A stretch of DNA of 64,000 nt from Pseudomonadota bacterium (GTDB lineage Bacteria > Pseudomonadota > Alphaproteobacteria > Rhizobiales > Hyphomicrobiaceae). The DNA lies in the NCBI GenBank assembly GCA_023423275.1, contig JAFAFW010000043.1:1-64000 (forward strand), read 5' to 3'. This document shows, one piece after another, positions 35,803-44,222 of the stretch. Within the stretch, counting starts at the first letter, position 1. Each line of letters starts with the position of its first letter. The translations under genes and the position numbers were made by a program. The notes under the pieces are model-generated. The model saw nothing but the letters and a program-made list of their open reading frames with translations, had not been told where the DNA came from and made no database searches.

Positions 35803-36741
35803 GTGAAGGACATGTTGCCCGAACACGCTTTGCTGAAAGATGAGAACACCTCATCGAGCATCACTGCGGTGATTCTCACGCTCAACGAGGAGCTTCACCT
35901 CGCCCGCTGCCTTGATAGCGCCCGCGAGGTCGCCAGCCGTATTGTCGTCATCGATAGTTTCTCTAGCGACCGGACTGTCGATATCGCGCGGGATTTCGGC
36001 GCCGAGGTGCACGAACGCGCTTTTCTGAATCAAGCCGAACAATTGCAATGGGCTCTCGATGCTTGCGACCTCGGAACCGGATGGATCTTGCGGCTCGATG
36101 CAGACGAATATCTCGAGCCGGCCTTAGTCCATGAAATTCGCGATCGGCTCTCCTCCCTTCCCGACACCATCACCGGAGTGTACCTCAAGCGAAAATTGAT
36201 ATTCCGCGATCGATGGATCCGCTTCGGCGGATACTATCCGACGCGATTGCTGCGGCTCTGGCGCGTCGGAAACGCGAAGGTTCCACCGACATGGATGGAC
36301 GAGCATACCATCCTCAAGGAGGGGCACAGCGCGACGTTCACGCATGACTTCTGCGATCACAGTCTAAAGGACATCACGCACTGGACGGAGAAACATAATC
36401 GGTACGCGACGCGTAAAATGGTCGATTTCATTGCGCGCGAATATCAGCTGCTTGACCAGAACACCACGACCTCCGCCCTCACATGGCAGCGCGCATTTCG
36501 TAATGCCGTTTTCCGGCGAACGCCGCTCTTCCTCCGAAGCCTGCTGTATTTTCTTTATCGTTACATGATCCGGCTGGGATTTCTCGATGGCGGCAACGGG
36601 CTCCTCTGGCACGGCCTCCAGGGCTTCTGGTATCACCTGCTGACTGATGCGAAAATCGCCGAAGCCCGCACTCACATTCGCAAACACGGCATCGACAGCT
36701 TCAAGGCTCATCTCAAGCAGCGTCACGGGATTGCGCTGTGA
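35803..36741 (+). CDS. Glycosyltransferase family 2 (WaaE/KdtX-like)
   Basis: A GT-A-fold inverting glycosyltransferase of about 312 residues. It has ITAVILTLNEELHLARCLDS, VVIDSFSSDRTVDIA and the nucleotide-metal motif LRLDADEYLEP, then FGGYYPTRLLRLWR and a C-terminal hydrophobic, amphipathic part. This layout matches the KdtX/WaaE-like group. The GTG at 35803 lies 12 nt after GGGAGAGG and is preferred; an in-frame ATG at 35812 is the alternative. It is in the biosynthetic operon and its stop overlaps the next gene. Confidence 0.86.
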   Translation: MKDMLPEHALLKDENTSSSITAVILTLNEELHLARCLDSAREVASRIVVIDSFSSDRTVDIARDFGAEVHERAFLNQAEQLQWALDACDLGTGWILRLDADEYLEPALVHEIRDRLSSLPDTITGVYLKRKLIFRDRWIRFGGYYPTRLLRLWRVGNAKVPPTWMDEHTILKEGHSATFTHDFCDHSLKDITHWTEKHNRYATRKMVDFIAREYQLLDQNTTTSALTWQRAFRNAVFRRTPLFLRSLLYFLYRYMIRLGFLDGGNGLLWHGLQGFWYHLLTDAKIAEARTHIRKHGIDSFKAHLKQRHGIAL

Positions 36742-37952
36742 TGGCACGCCCCAAGCCAATCATCCTGGTACTGATGGGCGGCTATTGGCCAAGTCACGAG
36801 GCCACCGGCCCGAACCAGAACCTCAAACACATGCTGTCTGCACTGGCAGATGACTTCACGTTCAAGGTGGTCGCGCGTGACCGACCGCCAGGTGCTCCTA
36901 TTGCATCAGCGCCATGCGATAGCTGGGTCGATCAGGAGACGGCGCAGGTCCGATATTGCCCCGTATCACTGTATGGTGCGCGCGGATTAGCCACCATCCT
37001 GCGCTCTACCCCACATGACGTGCTGGCGCTGAACGGTTTCTTCGACCGCGAATTCACAATCCCGACATTGCTTCTTCGGCGTCTTGGGCTCGTGCCGCGA
37101 ATGCCGACCATTCTGAGCGTCCACGGAGAGATGGGGGCTGGCGCGCTCCGCCTGAAAAGCGGACGCAAGCAGACCTACCTCGCGTTTTCACGTCAGACGG
37201 GTCTTTTGCGCGACGTCTGGATGCATGCCACAAGCGAGCATGAGGCCAATGACATCGCAGCCCAACGCCTCATGACTAGCGGGCTCCTTCGCGCCCCAAA
37301 CCTCTGCCGCCTCGTCTCCCCGGCCCGTATCAGTGCAAACACAGACCAAGGTGGGCACGGCATCCGACTGGTCTTCGTCGGCCGCATCGCGCGGGTGAAA
37401 AATCTGGACTTCGCGATCACCGTCCTTCGCGACGTTCGTACGCCTGTCACGTTCGAAATTTTCGGTCCCGCCGTCGAACCGGATTACTGGTCCGCGATTC
37501 AGGAACAGATCGTTCGGCTGCCACCCCACATCCGCGTGCACCACCGGGGCGAAATTGCCAACGACGACGTCCCTGATCGGATCGCCGGCGCCGATGCGTT
37601 CTTTCTGCCGACGCTCGGCGAAAACTTCGGGCACGCGATCTTCGAGGCCTTGTCGTGCGGCGTACCCGTGCTGATCAGCGATCGTACGCCGTGGCGGAGC
37701 CTTGAAGATCAGTCGGCAGGCTGGAGTCTCCCACTGGACAAACCGCAGGCCTTCGTGAGCGCGGTAGAACGTTTTGCTGCGATATCAAGCCAGGAACGCG
37801 CGGTGTTCTCCGCCGGGGCCCGCGCACTCGCAGAACGCTTCGTCGCGACGTCCGACTCCACCGCGGCCGCCCGGCGCATGTTCGAGACGGTCTTATCTCA
37901 GGACGCCGCGACTTATTCGGTCGACGCGTCCCGTCCCATGGCTGCAGAATGA
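36741..37952 (+). CDS. Glycosyltransferase family 4
   Basis: A GT-B-fold transferase of 403 residues. The donor domain contains RLVFVGRIARVKNLDFAI, FEIFGPAVEPDYW and the E-x7-E region FLPTLGENFGHAIFEALSCG. The N-terminal acceptor domain is shorter than usual and holds the GGYWPSHEATGPNQNLKH loop. The ATG at 36741 overlaps the upstream TGA by one base; a GTG at 36738 directly before it is also possible. The sugar is unknown. Confidence 0.87.
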   Translation: MARPKPIILVLMGGYWPSHEATGPNQNLKHMLSALADDFTFKVVARDRPPGAPIASAPCDSWVDQETAQVRYCPVSLYGARGLATILRSTPHDVLALNGFFDREFTIPTLLLRRLGLVPRMPTILSVHGEMGAGALRLKSGRKQTYLAFSRQTGLLRDVWMHATSEHEANDIAAQRLMTSGLLRAPNLCRLVSPARISANTDQGGHGIRLVFVGRIARVKNLDFAITVLRDVRTPVTFEIFGPAVEPDYWSAIQEQIVRLPPHIRVHHRGEIANDDVPDRIAGADAFFLPTLGENFGHAIFEALSCGVPVLISDRTPWRSLEDQSAGWSLPLDKPQAFVSAVERFAAISSQERAVFSAGARALAERFVATSDSTAAARRMFETVLSQDAATYSVDASRPMAAE

Positions 37953-39001
37953 AGGATATGCCCCACAACAGCCGCACGCCGGTGATGGTGATTGCTGGCG
38001 AATTCTGGCGCGGATCGACCGGATTAGGTCTGGCTGATGGATTTCGCCGCTGCGGCTGGGCCGTCCGCGAAATCGATATTCAGCACTTTTACCCCAATCT
38101 CGGCAATCGCTTCGTGGCGCGTGCAGTCCGGCGTGCCCTGTCTCCCCTTGCCGATGACGCTTTCCGCGCTGCGACCCTGAACGCGTGCGAAACGCTCCGT
38201 CCCGATATCTTTCTTTCCATCAAGGGCAGCGCAATCACGCTCGATCTTTTAAAGCGCATTTCGGCAACCACGTCGCAAACAGTATTGTTCTACCCCGATT
38301 TCCACTTCGATTATCCCGACGTCGATCTGAATGCTCTGGGTCAATTCGACCGGATTATCACGAGCAAGACATTTCAGATCGAATTTCTGGCCGAGCGGTT
38401 CGGATCCGAACGTGTCGCCTACATCCCGCACGGATATGCGAGCGGTGTTCACAAACCATTCCACGCATATCTGACCGAGCATGATTTTCAGGCCGACGTG
38501 CAGCACATCGGTACGTGCTCACCCTCGAAGTTGCGATGGATGTCCAGGCTTCGTCGGTCGCTGCCGGACATCCGGATACGCCTCATCGGAGCGGGATGGA
38601 AACGCGCCACTATCGGCACGGCGTTGGAGCCCAGCGTGGTCTCGGGCGACTACTACGGCTGCGGCTACAGCGCCGCCGTTCAAACTGCCCGCATCAACAT
38701 TGGCGTACATTTTGGGCCTGTCGGCGAATGGCAGGATAACGTCTCCACGCGCACCTTCGAGATTCCCGCCTGTCGCGGTTTCATGTTGCATATCGACAAT
38801 GCAGAGATTCGAAACCTCTTTTCGCCGGAAACGGAAATCGATGTTTTCTCCTCGCATGACGAATTGGTTGAGAAAACGCAATTTTATCTCTCACATCCGG
38901 ATTTACGCGCAGACATGATCGCGCGCGCCTACCAGCGCGCGGTACCCGCGTACAGCTATGACGCCCGCGCCAAAGACTTGCTCGATATCATCCGTAAATG
39001 A
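37949..39001 (+). CDS. CgeB-like glycosyltransferase
   Basis: A 350-residue protein with the Glyco_trans_1_2 (CgeB-type) C-terminal half: GYSAAVQTARINIGVHFGP and TFEIPACRGFMLHIDN, then EIDVFSSHDELVEKTQFYLSHP. The N-terminal half has FWRGSTGLGLADGFRRCGW and FYPDFHFDYPDV. The ATG overlaps the upstream stop (ATGA). It is the last gene of the continuous plus-strand run before an oppositely oriented DUF2793 gene, whose stop lies 8 nt away. The acceptor is unknown. Confidence 0.8.
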   Translation: MKDMPHNSRTPVMVIAGEFWRGSTGLGLADGFRRCGWAVREIDIQHFYPNLGNRFVARAVRRALSPLADDAFRAATLNACETLRPDIFLSIKGSAITLDLLKRISATTSQTVLFYPDFHFDYPDVDLNALGQFDRIITSKTFQIEFLAERFGSERVAYIPHGYASGVHKPFHAYLTEHDFQADVQHIGTCSPSKLRWMSRLRRSLPDIRIRLIGAGWKRATIGTALEPSVVSGDYYGCGYSAAVQTARINIGVHFGPVGEWQDNVSTRTFEIPACRGFMLHIDNAEIRNLFSPETEIDVFSSHDELVEKTQFYLSHPDLRADMIARAYQRAVPAYSYDARAKDLLDIIRK

Positions 39002-39009
39002 CACACCCT

Positions 39010-40659
39010 CTACGAAAGAACCGCCAACTTGCGCACCGTACCGCTGCTGTCCTTGATCTCGATGTAGCCTGTGACGGTCTCCGCGCCGATCGTGGCGTGC
39101 GTGCCGAATTTGACGCGCCCGTCTCCGGCAGGAGCCAGCGCCACGTCCATATCCTCCGCACCTGTTCCCGCCGTCTCGGCCGCCAGCTTCACCGTATCGC
39201 CGTCGCACGCCAGCGCGGCCCGCTCGTAGTTCCCGGCATCCGTATAAGTCTCGTAGACGCGCAAGGCCTGCGAGGTGGTGCCGTTGCGCAGGGCCAGCCG
39301 GCCCGCAGAGTCGCGCCAAAGAGCCAGATCGCGCGGCCCCTTCGCCTCACTGGCGGAGGCCGACCACGCGATATCGGCATCGGCCCGCACCGCAATCCCG
39401 TAGTTCGGCCCCAGGGGCCCACCGACAGCAACGGTCGAGTCGGTTCCGTCCGGAGTGCCGCCACCGAACCAGACCGTTCCCCAGTTGTGGCTCTTGCCCG
39501 ACAGACTGCTGACGCGCACATGCTCGAGAAGATCGATGCGGTCCGCCAGCAGCTCCACCTTGGCATTGCCGCCGAGATCATGATTGCGCGTAATGCGGAA
39601 GCTGTTGTCGTCACCGTTGCGATAGCCGATCGACCATTCCGCGGTTCCGGGTTTCTCGTATCGGCTGTAGGCATCACCGCCTCCGCCGGGCAGGATGCGA
39701 TAGACAGCCCGCGCATGTGCGATCGAATTCCCGCTCGTGTCGTTGTGCTGATAAATCGACGTCAGCGGACCCGCCTGATCCGTCTGGAAATTCATCGCGA
39801 TCGCGTACGGGTGGCTGTCGCCGTTCAGAGCAATCAGCACGCCGGAGTGGTTTTCTCCGACTTCGCCGTCGATCTGCAGAAGGACGTTCTTGGGATTGTC
39901 CGTCGTCCCCGTGAACCACGCCTCGCGGCCTTTGAAATAACCGGCCGTAGCGTCGATTTCCGCGTTGGCGATATCAAACTTGAAGACGGAACTTCCCTCG
40001 CTGTCGACCAGATCCACCTGATCCGCACTCAGCGCAATACCATCCGGCGCTATGGTCATGCTCTCGCGCCAGGCGCTGCCGTCTTCGCTCACCTTGATGT
40101 GGAAGTCATCATCGCCCGCGGTGCCCATCTCGGCCCGTCCGGAATAGCCGGTCTGGAACAGCAGACTCGCCGTATCGGTCGCTTCGGCCTTGTTGAGCTT
40201 GAGCTGATGGCCGGCTCCGGCGTGATTGAAAAGAGAGGCGGCCGACGACAGCGACAGCCTGTTGGCCTCATCGGCCGTCGCGTTGATGCCGACGAACTCG
40301 ACGGGATTCGTGCCACCTCCGGCACCAACCCAGGCGGAGCCATCCCAGGCCATCAGCATAGCGTCCTCTGCGACCCATGCCATCCAGCCGACGCGGGGCG
40401 CATAGAACGCCCAGGCGCCGTCCTGGAACGCGGCGACCTCGGCGTCATGCCCTTCCCAATCGCCGTACGCATCGGTGCCAACGATATAGCGAACACCATC
40501 GGCGGGCGTTTCCGGAGGACTGGCCAAATCCATCGCCAGCACCGAGAGTTGCACAAGCGCGTCGAGAAAGCGGATCGCTTCGTTATGCGTGACGTGCTTT
40601 TGCGCCTGCGCGGGCATGATGTACGGCAGCGCGAGATTGGGCGTGATGTCGTCGGCCAT
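39010..40659 (-). CDS. DUF2793 phage-tail-fibre-like protein
   Basis: A 549-residue protein whose N-terminus is the DUF2793 signature (LALPYIMPAQAQKHVTHNEA, LDALVQLSVL, WAFYAPRVGWMAWV). The rest is a Gly/Asp/Ser-rich, probably beta-helical region of tail-fibre character, closing with GYIEIKDSSGTVRKLAVLS, a common end in alphaproteobacterial tail fibres. DUF2793 occurs in phage and gene-transfer-agent structural proteins. No other phage gene is nearby, and it sits on the opposite strand in the middle of the exopolysaccharide locus. Capture for polymer binding is a possible but unproven role. A 589-codon frame on the other strand is a shadow. Confidence 0.8.
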   Translation of the reverse strand: MADDITPNLALPYIMPAQAQKHVTHNEAIRFLDALVQLSVLAMDLASPPETPADGVRYIVGTDAYGDWEGHDAEVAAFQDGAWAFYAPRVGWMAWVAEDAMLMAWDGSAWVGAGGGTNPVEFVGINATADEANRLSLSSAASLFNHAGAGHQLKLNKAEATDTASLLFQTGYSGRAEMGTAGDDDFHIKVSEDGSAWRESMTIAPDGIALSADQVDLVDSEGSSVFKFDIANAEIDATAGYFKGREAWFTGTTDNPKNVLLQIDGEVGENHSGVLIALNGDSHPYAIAMNFQTDQAGPLTSIYQHNDTSGNSIAHARAVYRILPGGGGDAYSRYEKPGTAEWSIGYRNGDDNSFRITRNHDLGGNAKVELLADRIDLLEHVRVSSLSGKSHNWGTVWFGGGTPDGTDSTVAVGGPLGPNYGIAVRADADIAWSASASEAKGPRDLALWRDSAGRLALRNGTTSQALRVYETYTDAGNYERAALACDGDTVKLAAETAGTGAEDMDVALAPAGDGRVKFGTHATIGAETVTGYIEIKDSSGTVRKLAVLS

Positions 40660-40756
40660 GATGTCCCAGCTCGATCAATTGCAGAAGGAAGACTAGGAGG
40701 GAATGCGCATGCGGGGATAAGTGCGGCAGGTTCGCGATGTTTGCTGGAGGTGCGCG

Positions 40757-41608
40757 GTGCCCTCTAATCGTGCGCTCCCGCTTCCTGGCTTACTCAGACG
40801 CGCGGCCGAAATCCTCAGCCGCAATGTCAGCTTCCAGGCGCATCTTCCAGCCCGCTACGGCCACCGGCCGATCATCGTGTCGCCCGCGAACAATCTTTCT
40901 ATTCTACATCCAGGCGTCCGACGGTTCGACCCGTTTCTGTTCGCCTTGGTCGAGCGTTTCGTGCTCCCGCACAGTATCGTTTGGGATATCGGCGCCAACA
41001 TGGGCGTGTTCTCTCTGGCGGCCGCACACGTTGCCCGCAACGGACGCGTGCTCGCGATCGAGCCGGACCCGTTCAATCAGCACCTGCTCGCGCGCACCCT
41101 CGCGCTGGCGACCAACGCTGATCTGGCGCTCGAAGTCCTGCCGGTTGCGGTCTCCCACAGCGTCGGCACGACGTGGCTGCGAATTGCGAAGCGCGGACGC
41201 GCGGCCAACTCGCTTGTGGGGGCATCGAATGGCACACAGATGGGCGGTGTCCGCGCCGAACTGAGCGTCATGACGGTCACGCTCGACTGGCTGCTCGAGC
41301 GGCATCCGGCCCCTCACGTCATCAAATGCGATGCAGAAGGAGCCGAGCACTGGATTTTGCAGGGGGGCGAACGTCTGATGCATGCCGTACGTCCGGCCAT
41401 CATCTTCGAGCTGACACATCCCAACGCACCTGCGTGCGCCGCGCTTCTGAAACGCAGCGACTATGTCGCGTACAGCGCGGTTGCCGGGCCTTCGGCAAAG
41501 CCAATCGACGATCTAAACGCCGAGAGCGAAATTATCGCCGTGCCGCGTGAACGTCACCACACGCTGCAAGCCATCCATCAATCATCGGTCGTCAGCCGTG
41601 CGGATTGA
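40757..41608 (+). CDS. FkbM family methyltransferase
   Basis: A 283-residue SAM-dependent O-methyltransferase. The SAM motif is SIVWDIGANMGVFSLAAAHV, followed by VLAIEPDPFNQHLLARTL and the FkbM block HVIKCDAEGAEHWILQGG. A GTG at 40757 has GGAGG six nt upstream and is chosen over an in-frame GTG at 40721. Methylation of a sugar in the repeat unit is inferred from the context. It restarts the plus-strand operon after the DUF2793 gene. Confidence 0.86.
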   Translation: MPSNRALPLPGLLRRAAEILSRNVSFQAHLPARYGHRPIIVSPANNLSILHPGVRRFDPFLFALVERFVLPHSIVWDIGANMGVFSLAAAHVARNGRVLAIEPDPFNQHLLARTLALATNADLALEVLPVAVSHSVGTTWLRIAKRGRAANSLVGASNGTQMGGVRAELSVMTVTLDWLLERHPAPHVIKCDAEGAEHWILQGGERLMHAVRPAIIFELTHPNAPACAALLKRSDYVAYSAVAGPSAKPIDDLNAESEIIAVPRERHHTLQAIHQSSVVSRAD

Positions 41609-43109
41609 CCGGACAACGGATCTCTCCGCCGCCTTGACCGACGTGCATGCGCTCGGGCCCGCGCTCCTGTTCCTGCTGGCAGCGACCTCCCACAACAACG
41701 CTTTGCTGGTTATCGGACTGGCGTGGGCGTTCTGCGAATCGATGGTCCGTCTGCTCGATGGTCTCGTCTTTCGTCTGAACCGCTTCTCGTTCGTCGGCAT
41801 GGTCGGCGCGGCGACCTCGGCGACATTTCTCGGCGGCGCGCTTCCGATTCAAATCGAGGTCGTGCTTTACGGCGCCGCGATCACGCCTCCCGCTGATGCG
41901 CAATATGTTTTCAACACCGATGCCAGCCTGACGGCCTCCGTTGCTCTTTACCTGACAGCGTTCCGCTATGTCAGTGGAATCCTGGCCTGCTGGGACCGCC
42001 CGCGATGGCAGCGCGCCCTCGGCAGTTTGTGGGCGGAACTCGCTCATCCGCGAACCCTGAGTCTCGCATTCGCGCCCGCGATCCTGCTGGCCATCACGCT
42101 CGTCTTCGCCGGGCTGCTGATCTCAGGATGGATTGCTGTCAACGCCACGTACGTCGTGACAGACGGATCTGCCGAAACACCGATCTGGCTGTCGCTCCTC
42201 TTCACCGCCTTGCCGACCCTGGCGATGCTGGCTGTCGTCATTGGCACTTCGCGAAGAAACAGCATCATCGTGCAAGCAGGAGCTTTATGCTCCCTCGTTA
42301 CCGCGCTCACCTTTGCGTTCGCGTTCGGGCGCCGGACGTTCCTGTTTACGCTGCTTCTCGCCTTGGCGACGTGGTTCTGGCTGCACCCGCGCGCAGTGAA
42401 GCCGCGCATGATCTTGATGGCTGCCGTGTGCGGCATCCCAATGTTGTTGGCCGTTTCAATAGGATTTCAAGCCGCGCGGCTGGCCCAGGGGGACCTGGCC
42501 GACGTCATGGAGCAGCCGTCGATTCTCGATATCGTCAGCTCCGAAGCTTTTCTCCTGCGCATGCCGATGACGGCTGCCGACGGGTGGTCGGACTTTGTGG
42601 CGCGCGCCTATTCCATCAGTTTCTTCGTCGACATTTTCGAGCGCTTCACACCGGAACACGTCACGATGGGGCAGCTCTTCGCACTGAGCGGCCCGCTGCG
42701 CACGATCCCAAGTCTGCTCTGGCCCGACAAGCTTCACATCCTCGCCGACTACGCCGCACCTGAACATCCCGTGCAACGATTGCTGATGCTGTATGAAACG
42801 GATCAGGCGATGCCGATCGCAATCATCGGATACGTCGACTGGTGGCTGTTTGGCGCGCTGATTTCTCCCCTGATCGTCCTTGCGATCAGTTTTGCCTTCG
42901 TCACGATGGCATCATCGTCCCGGCACGTCGTCGCAAAGCTGGCAGCAGTAGCATCCGCGATCATCATGGCGTGGAATGCCGAATTCGAGTTCGCCGCCGC
43001 GTTCGTTTATCTGCGATTTGCCCTTCTCATCTATTTCGTCTGCGCCATCCTTGGTGCGATGTTCGTAAAGCGATCCGCGGCCCCGCACATGCGCGAGCGG
43101 CTGCGATGA
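41598..43109 (+). CDS. Wzy-like multi-pass membrane protein (putative polysaccharide polymerase)
   Basis: A protein of about 503 residues with some 11 predicted membrane spans (for example ALGPALLFLLAATS, IWLSLLFTALPTLAMLAVVI, FTLLLALATWFW). A large polar loop lies near residues 300-400 (MEQPSILDIVSSEAFLLRMP, then FERFTPEHVTMGQLFALSG). Such a loop is typical of Wzy polymerases, though sequence conservation in this family is too low for certainty. The start is uncertain: GTGs at 41547 and 41598 both overlap the methyltransferase gene. The stop overlaps the next ATG (ATGA). Confidence 0.7.
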   Translation: MRIDRTTDLSAALTDVHALGPALLFLLAATSHNNALLVIGLAWAFCESMVRLLDGLVFRLNRFSFVGMVGAATSATFLGGALPIQIEVVLYGAAITPPADAQYVFNTDASLTASVALYLTAFRYVSGILACWDRPRWQRALGSLWAELAHPRTLSLAFAPAILLAITLVFAGLLISGWIAVNATYVVTDGSAETPIWLSLLFTALPTLAMLAVVIGTSRRNSIIVQAGALCSLVTALTFAFAFGRRTFLFTLLLALATWFWLHPRAVKPRMILMAAVCGIPMLLAVSIGFQAARLAQGDLADVMEQPSILDIVSSEAFLLRMPMTAADGWSDFVARAYSISFFVDIFERFTPEHVTMGQLFALSGPLRTIPSLLWPDKLHILADYAAPEHPVQRLLMLYETDQAMPIAIIGYVDWWLFGALISPLIVLAISFAFVTMASSSRHVVAKLAAVASAIIMAWNAEFEFAAAFVYLRFALLIYFVCAILGAMFVKRSAAPHMRERLR

Positions 43110-44203
43110 TTTTCCACCCCGTGCGGAAACTCGCCCGGTTCGGCGCGATTTATGGCCCGCGTCGTGCGCTGTTGAAGGCGGCCGGTCGACTGCGCCTCGG
43201 ACGCTCCACCCTCCTGGGTTTCAGCAGGCGGGAGGCAAACAGGGACATCGGACTGATCGGCTGCGGGCAATTCGCATTCTCGACCATCGGCTATGTCATC
43301 GCTTCGAAATTCGACCAGCGTATCATGGCCTGTTACGATATCGACGCTAACGCGGCTGCCACACTGGCTCGATTTTATGACGCCGCGGATTGCAAATCCG
43401 CACAGGCCATTTTTACCGACCCCACAATTAGGATTGTTTACATCGCCTCCAATCACGCAAGCCATACGGACTATGCGATCGATGCTTTGCGGGCAGGAAA
43501 AGACGTTTATGTAGAAAAGCCGATCGCCGTCACCGCCAGCCAACTCGATCGGCTGCTCGCGGCGCGGGATGCCGCGACCGGGCGTCTGTTCACCGGATAT
43601 AACCGGCCGTTCTCGCCCGCGATGCGTGAACTGCGAACCCTCTGCCGGACGGCCAAAGGCCCGCTCACACTGTCCTGCATGGTTGTCGGACACACGATCC
43701 CGCGCGATCATTGGTATCGCGATCCGGCCGAAGGCACACGCGTTTGCGGCAATCTCGGCCATTGGCTCGATCTCGCGATACACATTCTGAGTTGGACGGC
43801 GTGTCCCCGCGATTGGCACATCAGTTGCCGATGGAGCGATGCCACCGAGCGCGACGACAATCTCTCGATCACGCTGACGAGCGATGCGGGCGATCTCGTT
43901 TCCATCGTTCTGAGCGCACGCAGCGAACCGTTCGAGGGCGTGCAGGAAATCATCACGCTTCAGTGGGGCGATGTCATCGCCACCATCGACGATTTCCGCA
44001 GCATGCGGGTGCAAGTTGGCCCACGCGTCATCCGTCGGTCCTACCGGCCGAAGGACGTCGGTCACGAGGCCGCCATCCTGCAGCCCTTCCAAGGTCCCGA
44101 ACGCGATTTCCGCGAGATCGTGCAGTCAACGGAGTTGATGCTGCGGATTGCCGATATGGTGCGGAATGGAGAAACGGATGCGCGCTTCTCCATCTTGCGG
44201 TGA
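43106..44203 (+). CDS. Gfo/Idh/MocA family oxidoreductase
   Basis: A 365-residue NAD(P)-dependent sugar oxidoreductase. A 45-residue basic lead precedes the Rossmann motif DIGLIGCGQFAFSTIGY. Then come IVYIASNHASHTDYAIDAL and the family signature KDVYVEKPIAVT. The C-terminal half has GHTIPRDHWYRDPAEGTRVCGNLGHWLDLAIHIL, with the usual Asp/His region. It resembles the second half of the fusion at 33672. It is coupled to the Wzy-like gene by ATGA. The nucleotide-sugar substrate is not identified. Confidence 0.88.
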   Translation: MIFHPVRKLARFGAIYGPRRALLKAAGRLRLGRSTLLGFSRREANRDIGLIGCGQFAFSTIGYVIASKFDQRIMACYDIDANAAATLARFYDAADCKSAQAIFTDPTIRIVYIASNHASHTDYAIDALRAGKDVYVEKPIAVTASQLDRLLAARDAATGRLFTGYNRPFSPAMRELRTLCRTAKGPLTLSCMVVGHTIPRDHWYRDPAEGTRVCGNLGHWLDLAIHILSWTACPRDWHISCRWSDATERDDNLSITLTSDAGDLVSIVLSARSEPFEGVQEIITLQWGDVIATIDDFRSMRVQVGPRVIRRSYRPKDVGHEAAILQPFQGPERDFREIVQSTELMLRIADMVRNGETDARFSILR

Positions 44204-44222
44204 GCTGAAGTCCGGCCCTTGA

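Noticed and set aside
38998..40767. A 589-codon open frame on the plus strand opposite the DUF2793 gene
   Set aside because: Its product is Arg/His-rich with no known motif, whereas the minus-strand frame gives the recognisable DUF2793 lead and tail-fibre end. It is a high-GC antisense shadow.
43031..44092. A 353-codon minus-strand frame opposite the Gfo/Idh/MocA gene
   Set aside because: The plus-strand protein has the Rossmann and EKP motifs; the reverse frame has none.
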